64,000 nucleotides of DNA. Source: Adiantum capillus-veneris. Lineage: Eukaryota; Streptophyta; Polypodiopsida; Polypodiales; Pteridaceae. The stretch spans positions 53,287,768 through 53,351,767 of the forward strand of contig CM043944.1 of NCBI GenBank assembly GCA_014529385.2, in the 5' to 3' direction. The position numbers and the translations under genes were made by a program. The notes beneath the pieces were generated by a model, which made no database searches, was not told the origin of the DNA, and worked only from the letters and a program-made list of their open reading frames with translations. Below, piece after piece: positions 22,707 to 32,203 of the stretch (the stretch's first letter is position 1; the number at the start of each line of letters is the position of its first letter).

Positions 22707-23165
22707 TGATACAGCCGGAGGCGTGGAGCTCCCTGCAAAACATCTGAAATAGCATACTACAAACCATAAACAGACTAATCGACGTACTTGGAAACCACAT
22801 AGACGCATAATCACGAACAGAGAGAGACAGAGAGTAATACGGCTCGTGCAGGCGCACCTCCTAGAGCGGGGTGCTATGCTGGCACGCGAGAGAGAAGAGA
22901 GGAGAGATGAGAAGAAGAACGCAGACACTAGGTGCAATCTCCCCCTGTGCAAGAGTGACCATTTCCCTCTTGCACGTATTTGTTATATAAATTTCTTGAA
23001 TGGTCAAATTGGTTACAAACTGGCCGGCCAGTCATAAATGGCCAAAGCTCATAAAAGAGCACTTGAATAATAAAATGTACATGATATACATATCCATTCG
23101 CATAGGCCAAGCTGGGTCTAGTCTTTTTCACCTGTCAGCTGCAATAAATAATCAATTCTATAACA
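22707..23165 (-). repeat. LTR B2 (459 bp), flanked by a PPT
   Basis: Starts TGATACAGCCGGAGGCG two bases after B1 ends, and ends CAATTCTATAACA. The PPT sequence TACCTCTCCGTTGG follows on the right, so B2 acts as a 3' LTR of an internal region that runs right. B1 and B2 are therefore head-to-tail with internals on the outside. Confidence 0.88.
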
Positions 23166-25545
23166 TACCTCTCCGTTGGAAAGCAATTGTCCTCAGTTGT
23201 TGCGAAGATAAAAATCTGCAAACAATACTTGTAAAAAACAATGATTAGAAATCTGTATCAAATAGTTAAAAAATCCATAAAATTAGACAACATTGCTTAT
23301 GTCTGCCGTCATCCACATACTACCTATTCTAGTGTCCCATACCACTAGAATAAGCAGTATACGTCATACCCTGATGAATCAAGATATCATTGGTCACACT
23401 CATCATCAATCTCATAATGTCAAGTCTCATGACATAAACACTGTTGTAATAATCATCAGATACCAAATCCCAATCCAATTCCAATTCCACAATATAAGTC
23501 CAAATCCAAATCCCTTTCTTTATGTACCCGGGTAACAAAATCATACCAGTTACAGTGGTGGCTAGCCACTGCAGCATGATTTTGTGATTGGTGTTGCCTA
23601 AATCGACGAATCTACACCAATAAGATGTGCTGCCTAAACCAACGAATCTGCACTAATGCTGCCTAAATCGGCGAATCTGCATTTGATATAAGTTCAAAAA
23701 GCGTGAATCTGTAGTTTGTTGTTGTGCTGCCTAAATCGGCGAATCTGCACTAGATGAGCATTGACACACTGCCTAAATCGGCGGATTTGTGTGCTTGTGA
23801 CCAATGGACTAGACAAGGCATAAAGGAGAAAATTAAAATAGTTACTATGTTGACATCGCCGTACAGTATATTAAGGCACTTACAAATTGTTGTGCACTAT
23901 CCCAAAGCACCGTGGCTAACATGAGTAGCTGTAGGGCTTATTGACAAATCATCTTTACAAAAAGTACTTGTAGTACAATTAGAAGCCATGATCGGAGCAT
24001 TTGATGGAGTATTCAGTGAGCGAATAATGTAGAGAAATGAAATTTAAAAATAGGAGTGATGTATTTGAGATTCCATTTTATAAGTATTAGTGATGACATG
24101 AGAGATGTTGGGTTGCCTAATCTATAAAAGATTGTCAGTAAAGCAATATGAAAAGGGGAGTGAGGTTAATGTACATACTTTTAGGGTACACTGCATGAAA
24201 ATTATATGAGCCAGTGTGTTTGTGGGGAGAGATATGATCGTAACTGGCATCTGAGGCGTGTCAAACAAATTTGTAGAGGCTAAGGAGAACTGTGACCATA
24301 GTATAATTAACAATTCCGAAATATGTTAATTTTGTGTTAGTAATTTGAAATAAAATAAAAGACTATGTTGTCTGTTGAGAATTTGATTCAAGATTAGTGT
24401 GCGATCACATATTTAGAACATACAGTATTAGCACTTTGATTCAACAATCGTAAAATAAATTAAATGAAGCTGGAACACAAGTTAAAAGTTAGCCATAGGC
24501 CTGCAAAAATGGAAATGTGAGAAAATGTTGCAGTCCTAACGAAATAGCACAGATAGACAAAAACCACGAACAAGGCAAAAAAAATGTAGGTAAGGAGATC
24601 TAATTGGATTTTAATATAGTGCAATGTGGGAGACAAAATTACATTGAGGACTGACAGACATCTACGATGATTAACCATGACTCATTGGACAAACAACCCA
24701 AAAGTAATTTGATCTTGAACTACCTTTGCCTAGAAGCCTTTATTTATGACAAATTATTTGTTAGGTAGAGCTAGAATTAGGGATGAGAATATAGATTTTT
24801 GGTGCGTCAAGAAAATGCCTTACAAAACCATCTACTTAAGCCTCTGGATATTAACTGGGAGGAGGTAGGATGGGAGTTGGTATCTTATACAAATTACCTA
24901 AACTTGACAAGACAATTCGTAGACAGTTGGTGAGCGCAGACCGCAGTAGTTGTAATCACATATTTCAACATAAATAATAAATCATTACATAATGAAAGTC
25001 ATTGAAGTCATAGGAGAAAGGGATGAACGTTCTCCTCGGTAGGTATAGCAATCATGGATGATGAGGGTTCCGTAAAGACTGCTTGATAAGCTTCATCATT
25101 GCCATAAATGGAGAAAGAGGTATCAAGGAACTTGCTCCATGCGTCATCAAAGCCCATGCCCCCCGACGTGCAGCAACACTATAGGAAAGGCAAGCTCCTC
25201 AATCTGTTTGTGTGTGTGTGGTTGGGCACCAACATGCGTCACCTAAAGTTAATGTGGGAAGCTCATGGCTGCAGGGATTTCGACATCAACTATATGACGA
25301 GGTCATGAACATATACAACAAGATGAAAGCAGACCTTGTAATAGTTTATGCTGCATTTGAGTCTTGGGTCAAAAGACCTTAAATTCTCAGAGCTGCAAAA
25401 ACCTTGGTGAAGCTTCCTGCAGTCAACATGACACGCGCACGTCACATTAAAGAAGCCCTAATGAGGCTCGTAGCGAACTGCATGTGTACCGCTTCAGACA
25501 GTCGGTCAAGGATGAACTGCTACAACAAGAGGCAGCACACTGACA
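23166..25545 (-). other. Internal region Y of the A/B family, left part
   Basis: The first 430 bp repeat 20609-21010 closely (the CCTATTCTAGTGTCCCATAC segment occurs in both). A motif array follows at 23598-23795. From 23800 to 25100 I see only AT-rich non-coding sequence. 25100-25500 has a less AT-rich composition with a short frame (25108-25308) that I do not recognise; it could be captured host sequence. Confidence 0.5.
23598..23795 (-). repeat. 24-bp motif array, about six copies
   Basis: Units of the type TGCCTAAATCGGCGAATCTG at about 23600, 23635, 23660, 23735 and 23770, plus one decayed unit (AGCGTGAATCTG) near 23700. Spacers are 10-40 bp. Confidence 0.85.
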
Positions 25546-25628
25546 AATTCCAAATTCACAATGATAAATGCAGATCCGCCGATATAGGCAGCATTAGTGC
25601 ATATTCGCCGATATAGGTAGCACGTCGA
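25546..25628 (+). repeat. Inverted copy of an A/B internal segment
   Basis: This 83-bp segment is the reverse complement of about 21055-21137, including two motif units (GATCCGCCGATATAGGCAGC). It lies immediately left of LTR C in the opposite orientation to every other array in the region. Confidence 0.8.
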
Positions 25629-25633
25629 GTGTC

Positions 25634-26261
25634 TGCTACAGCCGGAAGCCTGGCTACCCTGCAAAATACTCAAAAATAGCACATAGCAAGACATAAACGA
25701 CTAAATCTACATCCCTACCGATTCGCATAGCACATAACCACGACGTATGCAAACAGAGAGAGATAGAGAGCGGGAGCGAGCGAGATAGCACGTGCAGACG
25801 CACCTCCTAGAGTGGAGTGCTACGTCGGCACAGTGAGAGAGGAGGGAGGAGAGAAGAGAAGAAGACACAAGCACTGGGTGCAATCTCCCCCCGTGCAAGA
25901 GTGAGCATGTCCCTCTTGCACGTATTTAATTTATAGAAAAGTTCATGCTCAAAAATGAGTTACATCCAGTTTACACTTGGTCAGAAAATAGTCATGGCTC
26001 ATAAAGAGCTCAATGTAACAATTAATAACTGTCTACATCTCAACTTATAACTAAACCATAAAATACTAAGGCTTGCCACGAAATCCAATGGTGGCAGTTT
26101 TATTTCGAATAACTGCTATCGCCTTATTGTCCAGCACGTGCCAATCATTGATCTGCTCACACAACACCCAACAAGTGATCATATTCCACAATTCAAATCA
26201 ACATTGCAATACTTCATCAAAATATAAAATATTTCACAAATATCATCAAAATATCAATACA
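25634..26261 (-). repeat. LTR C (about 628 bp) of a chromovirus-related element
   Basis: Starts TGCTACAGCCGGAAGCC and shares the middle block (CGCACCTCCTAGAG-GGAGTGCTA, GTGCAATCTCCCCCCGTGCAAGAGTGA, CTCTTGCACGTATTTAATTTATAG) with LTRs A and B. It ends before TACCCCGGGGTTGAAAAGC, which corresponds to the PPT of A and B. The left neighbour shows no PBS, so the 5' half of this element is not here. Confidence 0.75.
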
Positions 26262-26359
26262 TACCCCGGGGTTGAAAAGCAATTGTCCTCAATTGTTACC
26301 AAAATCAAACTAGCAACAGTGGTGGCCAGCCCACTGGTAGAGTGGTCTAGTAATTTGGT

Positions 26360-26590
26360 GTTGCCTAGATCGATGGATCTACACCAATGGTCGTGCTGCC
26401 TAAATCGGCAGATCTGCACTAATGCTGCCTAAATCGGCAGATCTTCATTTTGAATTCGTGTTGCCTAAATCGGCGAATCTACACTAGTGCTGCCTAAATC
26501 GGCGGATCTGCACTTTTAAAATTCGTGTTGCCTAAATCGGCGAATCTACACTAGTAGAGAGGCACTGCCTAAATCGGCGAATCTGTGTCT
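26360..26590 (-). repeat. 24-bp motif array, seven copies
   Basis: Units alternate between an ATCTACAC-ending and an ATCTGCAC-ending form, with spacers such as TTTTGAATTCGTG and TTTAAAATTCGTG. The array lies between the PPT of C and the chromodomain stop region, so it sits in the 3' UTR of a chromovirus and overlaps the last codons. Confidence 0.88.
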
Positions 26591-27180
26591 CTAGGTGTGT
26601 GGTATGCAAGTATCAAGTGATGGTAGTGCGGACTTAGCGATTGTTCAGAAATCCATTGACACTCTTCCAAAGAATGGTTTTTGTATTTTACCAAATATCT
26701 TATGTACTGGTTTCCTCTGCGGGTAGTGGTCATGTCATGATCTAAAATTATTTCGAGAGTCAAAATTTCTTCATCGTCCTCAATGAAGGGGGGGTCACCT
26801 GTTGTAGGGGTGTTGGGAATAGGTCCCTTGTGTGGTCTCAACAAACTGACATGGAAGGAGTTGTGTATTTTCCAATGTGAGGGAATGCCCAAGCGAAAGG
26901 CATTGTCATTTATTTTATGAAGAATTTTGAATGGGCCATAAAATCTAGGGGCTAATTTCACTTTAGGATGTTTTTCTACACTTTTTAAGCATCGTTTTTC
27001 TATTCTAAGCCAAACAAGGTCGTTTTCTTTAAAAGGTGCAGGTCTTCGTTTCTTATTGGCTTGTGCAGTGTATCGTTCTTGTGCTCGTTTAATGCAAGCT
27101 GTGGATTCTTCTAAAATGTGTGTGTGATCTCTTGCTAAAGTGTCTCTCTCTCCTTCTGCTCGCCGCACCCTCTTCATTTG
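26569..27180 (-). pseudogene. Element C: chromovirus integrase C-terminus and chromodomain
   Basis: The 202-codon minus frame begins within a gypsy polyprotein (MKRVRRAEGERDTLARDH). It reads DLVWLRIEKRC, LAPRFYGPFKILHKINDNAF and HNSFHVSLLRPHKG, the GPY/F-type end of integrase. A chromodomain follows: EEILTLEIILDHDMTTTRRG, then IRYLVKYKNHSLEECQWI. Chromodomains of this type direct gypsy integrase to heterochromatin. The frame has no stop, but the integrase core upstream (right of 27180) is absent, replaced by unrelated sequence. The 3' UTR and LTR that follow link this protein to the A/B family of non-autonomous elements. Confidence 0.9.
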
Positions 27181-27585
27181 CCGTGCATCAAGAGACTAGC
27201 CCTCGAGACTTCGCGATTGGCGAAGCTTTCACTACCTTCCCCATGCAGAGGAAGCTGCAGTTAAAGAAGGGGCTCCGATAGTGTGGAGAGGGTCGGCTCA
27301 ATATCCAGCAGCCTTCTCTCTAGCTGTTTGTGACTAAAACACTCGTTGGGTGTGTCAATAACGGCCTCCAGTGGTGGTGTTTTCTAATACTGGTGGGTTC
27401 TACAGGTGGTGCACTCTACTGCTTTTTTCACCCCAGCGTTCTGAGATCTGCAGCATCTGCCAAAGTAATCCGCCAGCTTCTCGAGTATACTATCACACTC
27501 CTGTCCCGATTTTTTTGTGAATTAAAGAACGTCCTTGGGTTTGTTTCCCACAAAATTTTATCTTTCCCAAAATCTGCTATATACA
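27181..27585. other. Unidentified sequence replacing the rest of chromovirus C
   Basis: No match to gypsy pol. It lies between the truncated integrase and an LTR fragment. No gene is supported. Confidence 0.4.
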
Positions 27586-27780
27586 ACGAAATACACGAAT
27601 CTGCATACCTAACGCATCCACTAGCACATAATCAACGATGTACGCGAACAGAGAGAGATAGCAACCGAGAGAGAGGAAGAGAACATGCGCAGACGCACCT
27701 CCTAGAGCGGAGTGCTATGCCTGGCACGGCGAGAGAGGACAGAAGAGAGGAAGAAGAATGAGACGGACACTGTGACTTAG
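27586..27780 (-). repeat. LTR fragment D of the A/B/C family
   Basis: The block CGAACAGAGAGAGATAG ... CGCACCTCCTAGAGCGGAGTGCTATG ... GGCACGGCGAGAGAGG matches the middle of LTRs A, B and C. It lacks both ends and is truncated on both sides. Confidence 0.8.
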
Positions 27781-29087
27781 TTGTGATGATGCCGTTGAGT
27801 GTCTGCAGCTTGCCCACCATATGGCTGAGAGCAAGGGAGAACAGTACTACGTTTCCAGGCAATGAATGACGATCGTGAGACACTATGTCATTTTTTTAAT
27901 TTTATTTTTTTATAATTTGTTAAATTTTCACAATAAAATGTCTACAAGTATGGCTCAAACTGAAAGCGAAAATACAAAATCAGCTTCAAAACTATAAAAA
28001 TTATGTGAAGCATTTCAGGTAGCGAGTTTTTGTTTGGCGGGCTTGCTAGAGCTTCGTCAATAGCCGCCTCTATAGGTAGTCGCACGAGGAGATGGAGAAA
28101 TGAAATGAAATGCTATATGAACACTTTACAAAAAGCCAAATTGATACAATCCGTGTGAACAGGATCCAATGCCTGGGTATAAATGAAAATGAAGCAAAGT
28201 AAAAAAATAAATAAAATAAAAAATCATCAGGAATGTGTTGCAGCACGCACTGTCCAGCTTCGTCAATGTTCAAGGATTTTCTGCATCGAGCGTTGCCTGA
28301 GAAGGTATCGCAGTGGCTCTTCATGAAGAGGTTTAGAGAGAGGGCGCCAGGGCTGCCTGCATACATGCATGCACAGACCAACGCATACCTAAAACACAAA
28401 GAGAGAGAGAAAGGGAGAAATTAAAGCGATAATTGCTTGCTCTTAGTTCATTAGGGGGGTTTATGCTAATGCTTTTTCTACAATCAAGTCTAGACTGTTG
28501 TAACAATTCTGGTTTGAGATTGAGAAGTTGAGCTGAGATTTTATGGCTTCTGCAGCAAACATATTTTATAGGAGGAGGGAGTGTTCCCAAATGTCTTTGC
28601 TTCCATCCTCTCTCCCTCCAGGCTCCACTTTTGACACGTTCAAAGAAGCCATATGAAGAGGCTGCATCCTTCTCAGCTTTACTGGCTTGCATCCTTCTCA
28701 GCTCACCTGCTTGAATTGCTGGTGTTCGTGTGGTGTTGTAGTATTCCATGTGAAGGGCTCACGAGCGCAAGAGAAAGTGGACGACGCAACACTGCAAAAG
28801 AGGGCAACTGCAAGTGAGCGAGGGAGCTTGATCAGGTAGACGAGGTGGTCAGCAGCTCAGGAGGATGACATTCAAAGGGCTGGCTACAGAGGCCGCAAGA
28901 GGAGAGCTGCCTGTCCGCAGGGGCTGGGTCCATTGTTTGGCGCCATACATAACACAAAAGTGGTGGGAAATGGTTAGCGTTCAGTACTGGGAGTGGGGTG
29001 TGGTAGCACTGAAGGCGGGTGTGCGAAGTCCAAGTGAGTTGGAGATAGAGGTTGTGGGCACCCCGAGGTCCTCACAACTACAGCCGC
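27781..29087. other. Non-coding internal sequence of element A left of element G
   Basis: AT-rich stretch (27890-28220), then G-rich sequence. No frame has recognisable similarity. It ends in CCGC, duplicated on the far side of element G. Confidence 0.5.
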
Positions 29088-30225
29088 TGTCAGGAGTTTT
29101 TTGGAGCAAGGGATTGCGCATATGTACATACACATGCATGGTGCATCGAATAAAGGATTGCCCATTTTCCTTAGCCAGGTGGTTACGTGGGGCCCACATG
29201 TGTACAGGTAGGACACCATGTACATAGTGCATCGATTTTCACTATTACCAGTACCAGTGTGTTTTTTCTACAATAATGAGGAGTTGGTAGCGCGTAAAAA
29301 TTCCCGAGGAAGCTATCTACGGGCCGACGAAATGAGGTAAGCAGGTGCGTCAGATGGCATCTAGTGGCGTCAGGAGGTCGAACGGGGTCAATATTTGCAC
29401 GTGGATGAGTACAGGCACAATGTGGATGTTTTGTTGTGGTAATTACGCAGAAAGGTCATCATGAGGACCATCTTTTGGGGCCACTTCACGTGGTTGCAAG
29501 ACGCATTATTGAAAAAAGCTGAGTGCCAGGTGTGCGGATGATGCAAAAAGGTGACAACTATGCACTGCGAGGTCAGTTTTTGGCCTGTTCGGGGTCCGTT
29601 TGAGGTCATCTAAAAGGCCAAGGGTGCCCAAGTAAAAATGCTAAGTGTGGGAACTGAAAAAATAGAGAGAAGACCAGAAAAAACGTGGAGAAGAGAGGAG
29701 GAACAGCTGCAACTGTGTTTTTGGAGCCTTTTTTGGCTCTAAACTGCCATCCGAGGTCGGATTTGAGCACTTTGACATTGTAGACTTGGGTTTTGGGCTG
29801 TTCCGGACGCGATGGAGCTGTCCATTTTGCCAAATTCCTCACTTCTTTTCTACTGTTTTTGCTGTGTAAGTTTCTCCTATGAGCGAAGCTTCTGCTCCAA
29901 TTTGTGATTGTATCTGGCATCTTTTACCCATATTGTGTGAGCTATTTGCCCCATTGGTGTTGGCCCAAGCTCTATTGTATCTAAACATCAGAAATTCTCC
30001 TCTTTTGAGCTGAGTTTTTTTGGGTGTGTGTGTGTGTGTGAGTGTCTCTGTGTGGAGTGGGTAAACGGATAGTCTCTCTCCTCTCACTCCATCGGTGTGT
30101 TCCCTGTCTCGACTATGTGGATTGTGTAAGCCGAGTGGTGCCCCATAGTGTGTGTGTGTGTATCTTCCCAAGAGTGTGTGTCGGGTTGTTATAGAGGCAT
30201 TCTGTGTGTTTCCATCCCGCTCACA
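29088..30225 (+). repeat. Element G, 5' LTR
   Basis: Aligns along its whole length with 36669-37811 with a few per cent of substitutions and small indels (for instance one TG-repeat difference near 30030). It ends CTCACA directly before the PBS. Confidence 0.92.
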
Positions 30226-30250
30226 TTCTTTTGGCGCCCCCACGGAGGAT
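30226..30250 (+). other. Primer binding site of element G
   Basis: TTCTTTTGGCGCCCCCACGG follows the 5' LTR. The TTTGGCGCC core is the primer-site type used by Tat/Athila elements, but the second half departs from the usual CGTTGCCGGGGA. Confidence 0.65.
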
Positions 30251-31286
30251 CTTCTTCGAGTACCTTCTACTTCAAGCTTCAAGCTTCGAGATTCGGGATT
30301 ACAGATTACATGTTATAGGTTACAGGTTACAGGGACAGGTACAGGTACATGTGATTCACACAGGTACAGGTAGCTGGAGTACAGTGATATATCGACAGTG
30401 GAGTCACTTGCAATTGTTGTGGGTATGCATCATTTGGCGCCTGTTTGAGCGCATTGTCTGCTGGATTGTACGTTACTTGTGGAAACTGCCATTGTACGCC
30501 TTTGTGGAGCCATACTTGGTTTTATTTGGCAGTCCCAGCCATTTCTGAGACTTGGTCTGGACGATAGTCATTTCTGAGACTTGACTATACGCGATTTGCA
30601 TTAGCCTTCGTGTGAGGGTCGATAGCGTGAGGTTTTATTGAGCTGAGGGATTCTCAAATGTGGAGATCCTTTCGGTGATACAGGTAGCTGGAGCACCCTT
30701 TTCGTGACCTCACCATAGGCTATGTACTAGTGAGTCCTATTTGATGCTCGGGGTCTATCGTTGACAGTTTATGCATACATATACATTCTATATTTTGGGT
30801 TCACACTGCTCTACTTCTGGGGAAACTCTACCAAAATTTTTCCAAATTGTGATGGCTGTTTTTTTGGTCTTTTGAGCCATTTATGCTGTTATGCTGTTGA
30901 AATTTTGGCGAAATCAGAGGATAAGACAGGTGTGCTTTCTTGGGAGCTTCATGGTTGGCTTTAATGGATGATCAAAATGGACCTCAGTTCACTCCTTTTC
31001 ATTTAACACAGAGAATCCAGATAAATGTTCATGTGTCCAGGAAGATTTTTTTCCAGCAGCGCATAGTCTTTATGTTCGGGCCAAGAAGATTAAGAAAGAT
31101 CCTGGAATGTCCTTTGCCTGTTGTAATTCCGATGATCAACTATGAAAACTCATTTGATGTGCATGTGTTTGTCCTTATCTAAAGTTGAGCTCCATTGAAG
31201 TTTATGGGGAACTGAGTCAGTAAAAAATTTTGGGTTCTTGTACGTGTGTTCGAAGGGGTTCTCAAAGCATCGTAGCTTGGGTAGCC
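30251..31286 (+). other. Element G 5' leader
   Basis: Long untranslated leader. It includes a patch of overlapping ACAGGTACAGG repeats (30320-30372) and a block at 30612-30685 (GTGAGGTTTTATTGAGCTG, then GAGATCCTTTCGGTGATACA). That block recurs on the minus strand in the leader of copia element H at 56395-56464. Confidence 0.7.
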
Positions 31287-32203
31287 ATGGCTTTCTCTTA
31301 TCCGGAGTTGCATGGAAGAAGTGATGAAGATGTGGAAGACTTTTTGGAAAAGATGGAGGTTGTCTGTATTAGCAACTAGATTCATGACCCGACGCAGATG
31401 TTACGTCTTCTCCAAATTTGTTTGAAGAGTGATGCACGAGTTTGGTCCAAACCATTTGAAGAGGAGTTGTGTGTGGCTGATCCACCTGTAAGATTGAGTT
31501 GGGAGAATCTAAGGCATGGATTGGAAGTGGAGTTTGTGAAGATAGAAGATCCTGACAAAGTGTGGCAAGAAGTACAAGGTTTGGTGCAGAAGGAAGGTGA
31601 GCCAGTAGATACGTACATACGTAAGTTCTCATTGGCATGGGAGCGAATGTGCAAGGCCTTAGCACCACAAGTACCCCCGCCTGACATGATGAAGAAGGAC
31701 AGGTTCTTGGCTGGTCTTTGGGAGAATATACGTTGGAGAGTGGAGCTAAAGAAGCCTAGGACATATGAAGATGCATTGGAGGTACCAAGGAACAAAGAGT
31801 GGAAGCTGAGGAAAATGAGCCAGCTAGGGGTAGAGTCTTTGCCCATGAGGTCTGAATTTCAGCCTATAGAGTCTTTACAAGGTCGCATGCCAGAGGTTCA
31901 TCATGAACCAATGGTTGCTGTTACTCCTCAGGTTATGCCAGCAGTGGTCACTACAGCAGTGCAAGATGATGGGCTAAGGCAAGACATGAGGCAAGTGGTA
32001 GATTTGATGTAGAATCTCAGCCTAAACATGCTAGGTCAAGTGGGAAATAATCAAGGTTGAGGGAGGTTTGCAAATCAGCCAGGAGGTGAGGAAAGACCCA
32101 GGAATGGTGGTGGACAAAGCAATGGCAGGTTCTGGAGGCAGACGCCCACATGTTATAATTGTGGAGAGTTGGGCTATATCAGTCCACAATGTGATAAGCC
32201 ACC
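31287..32203 (+). pseudogene. Element G gag
   Basis: Starts ATGGCTTTC (MAFSYPELHGRSDEDVEDFL), the usual gag beginning of this group. In-frame stops at 31377, 32010 and 32055 break an otherwise continuous frame. The capsid part reads DTYIRKFSLAWERMCKAL and DRFLAGLWENIRW. The zinc knuckle at 32152-32193 is CYNCGELGYISPQC: Tyr stands where CCHC knuckles have His. Gag packages RNA and forms the particle; this copy could do so only with readthrough of several stops. Confidence 0.85.

Noticed and set aside
21028-26590. CRISPR-like reading of the 24-bp repeats
   Set aside because: Spacer lengths are irregular, units are diverged, and the setting is plant retrotransposons; no cas genes.
28333-28749. 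138-codon minus-strand frame in element A
   Set aside because: No recognisable similarity; it lies in non-autonomous element sequence.
29839-30282. 147-codon minus-strand frame over the LTR/PBS of element G
   Set aside because: It recurs in the 3' LTR (37433-37675) simply because the LTR is repeated; no protein similarity.
31382-31846. 154-codon minus-strand frame opposite gag of element G
   Set aside because: Shadow of the gag frame; no independent evidence.
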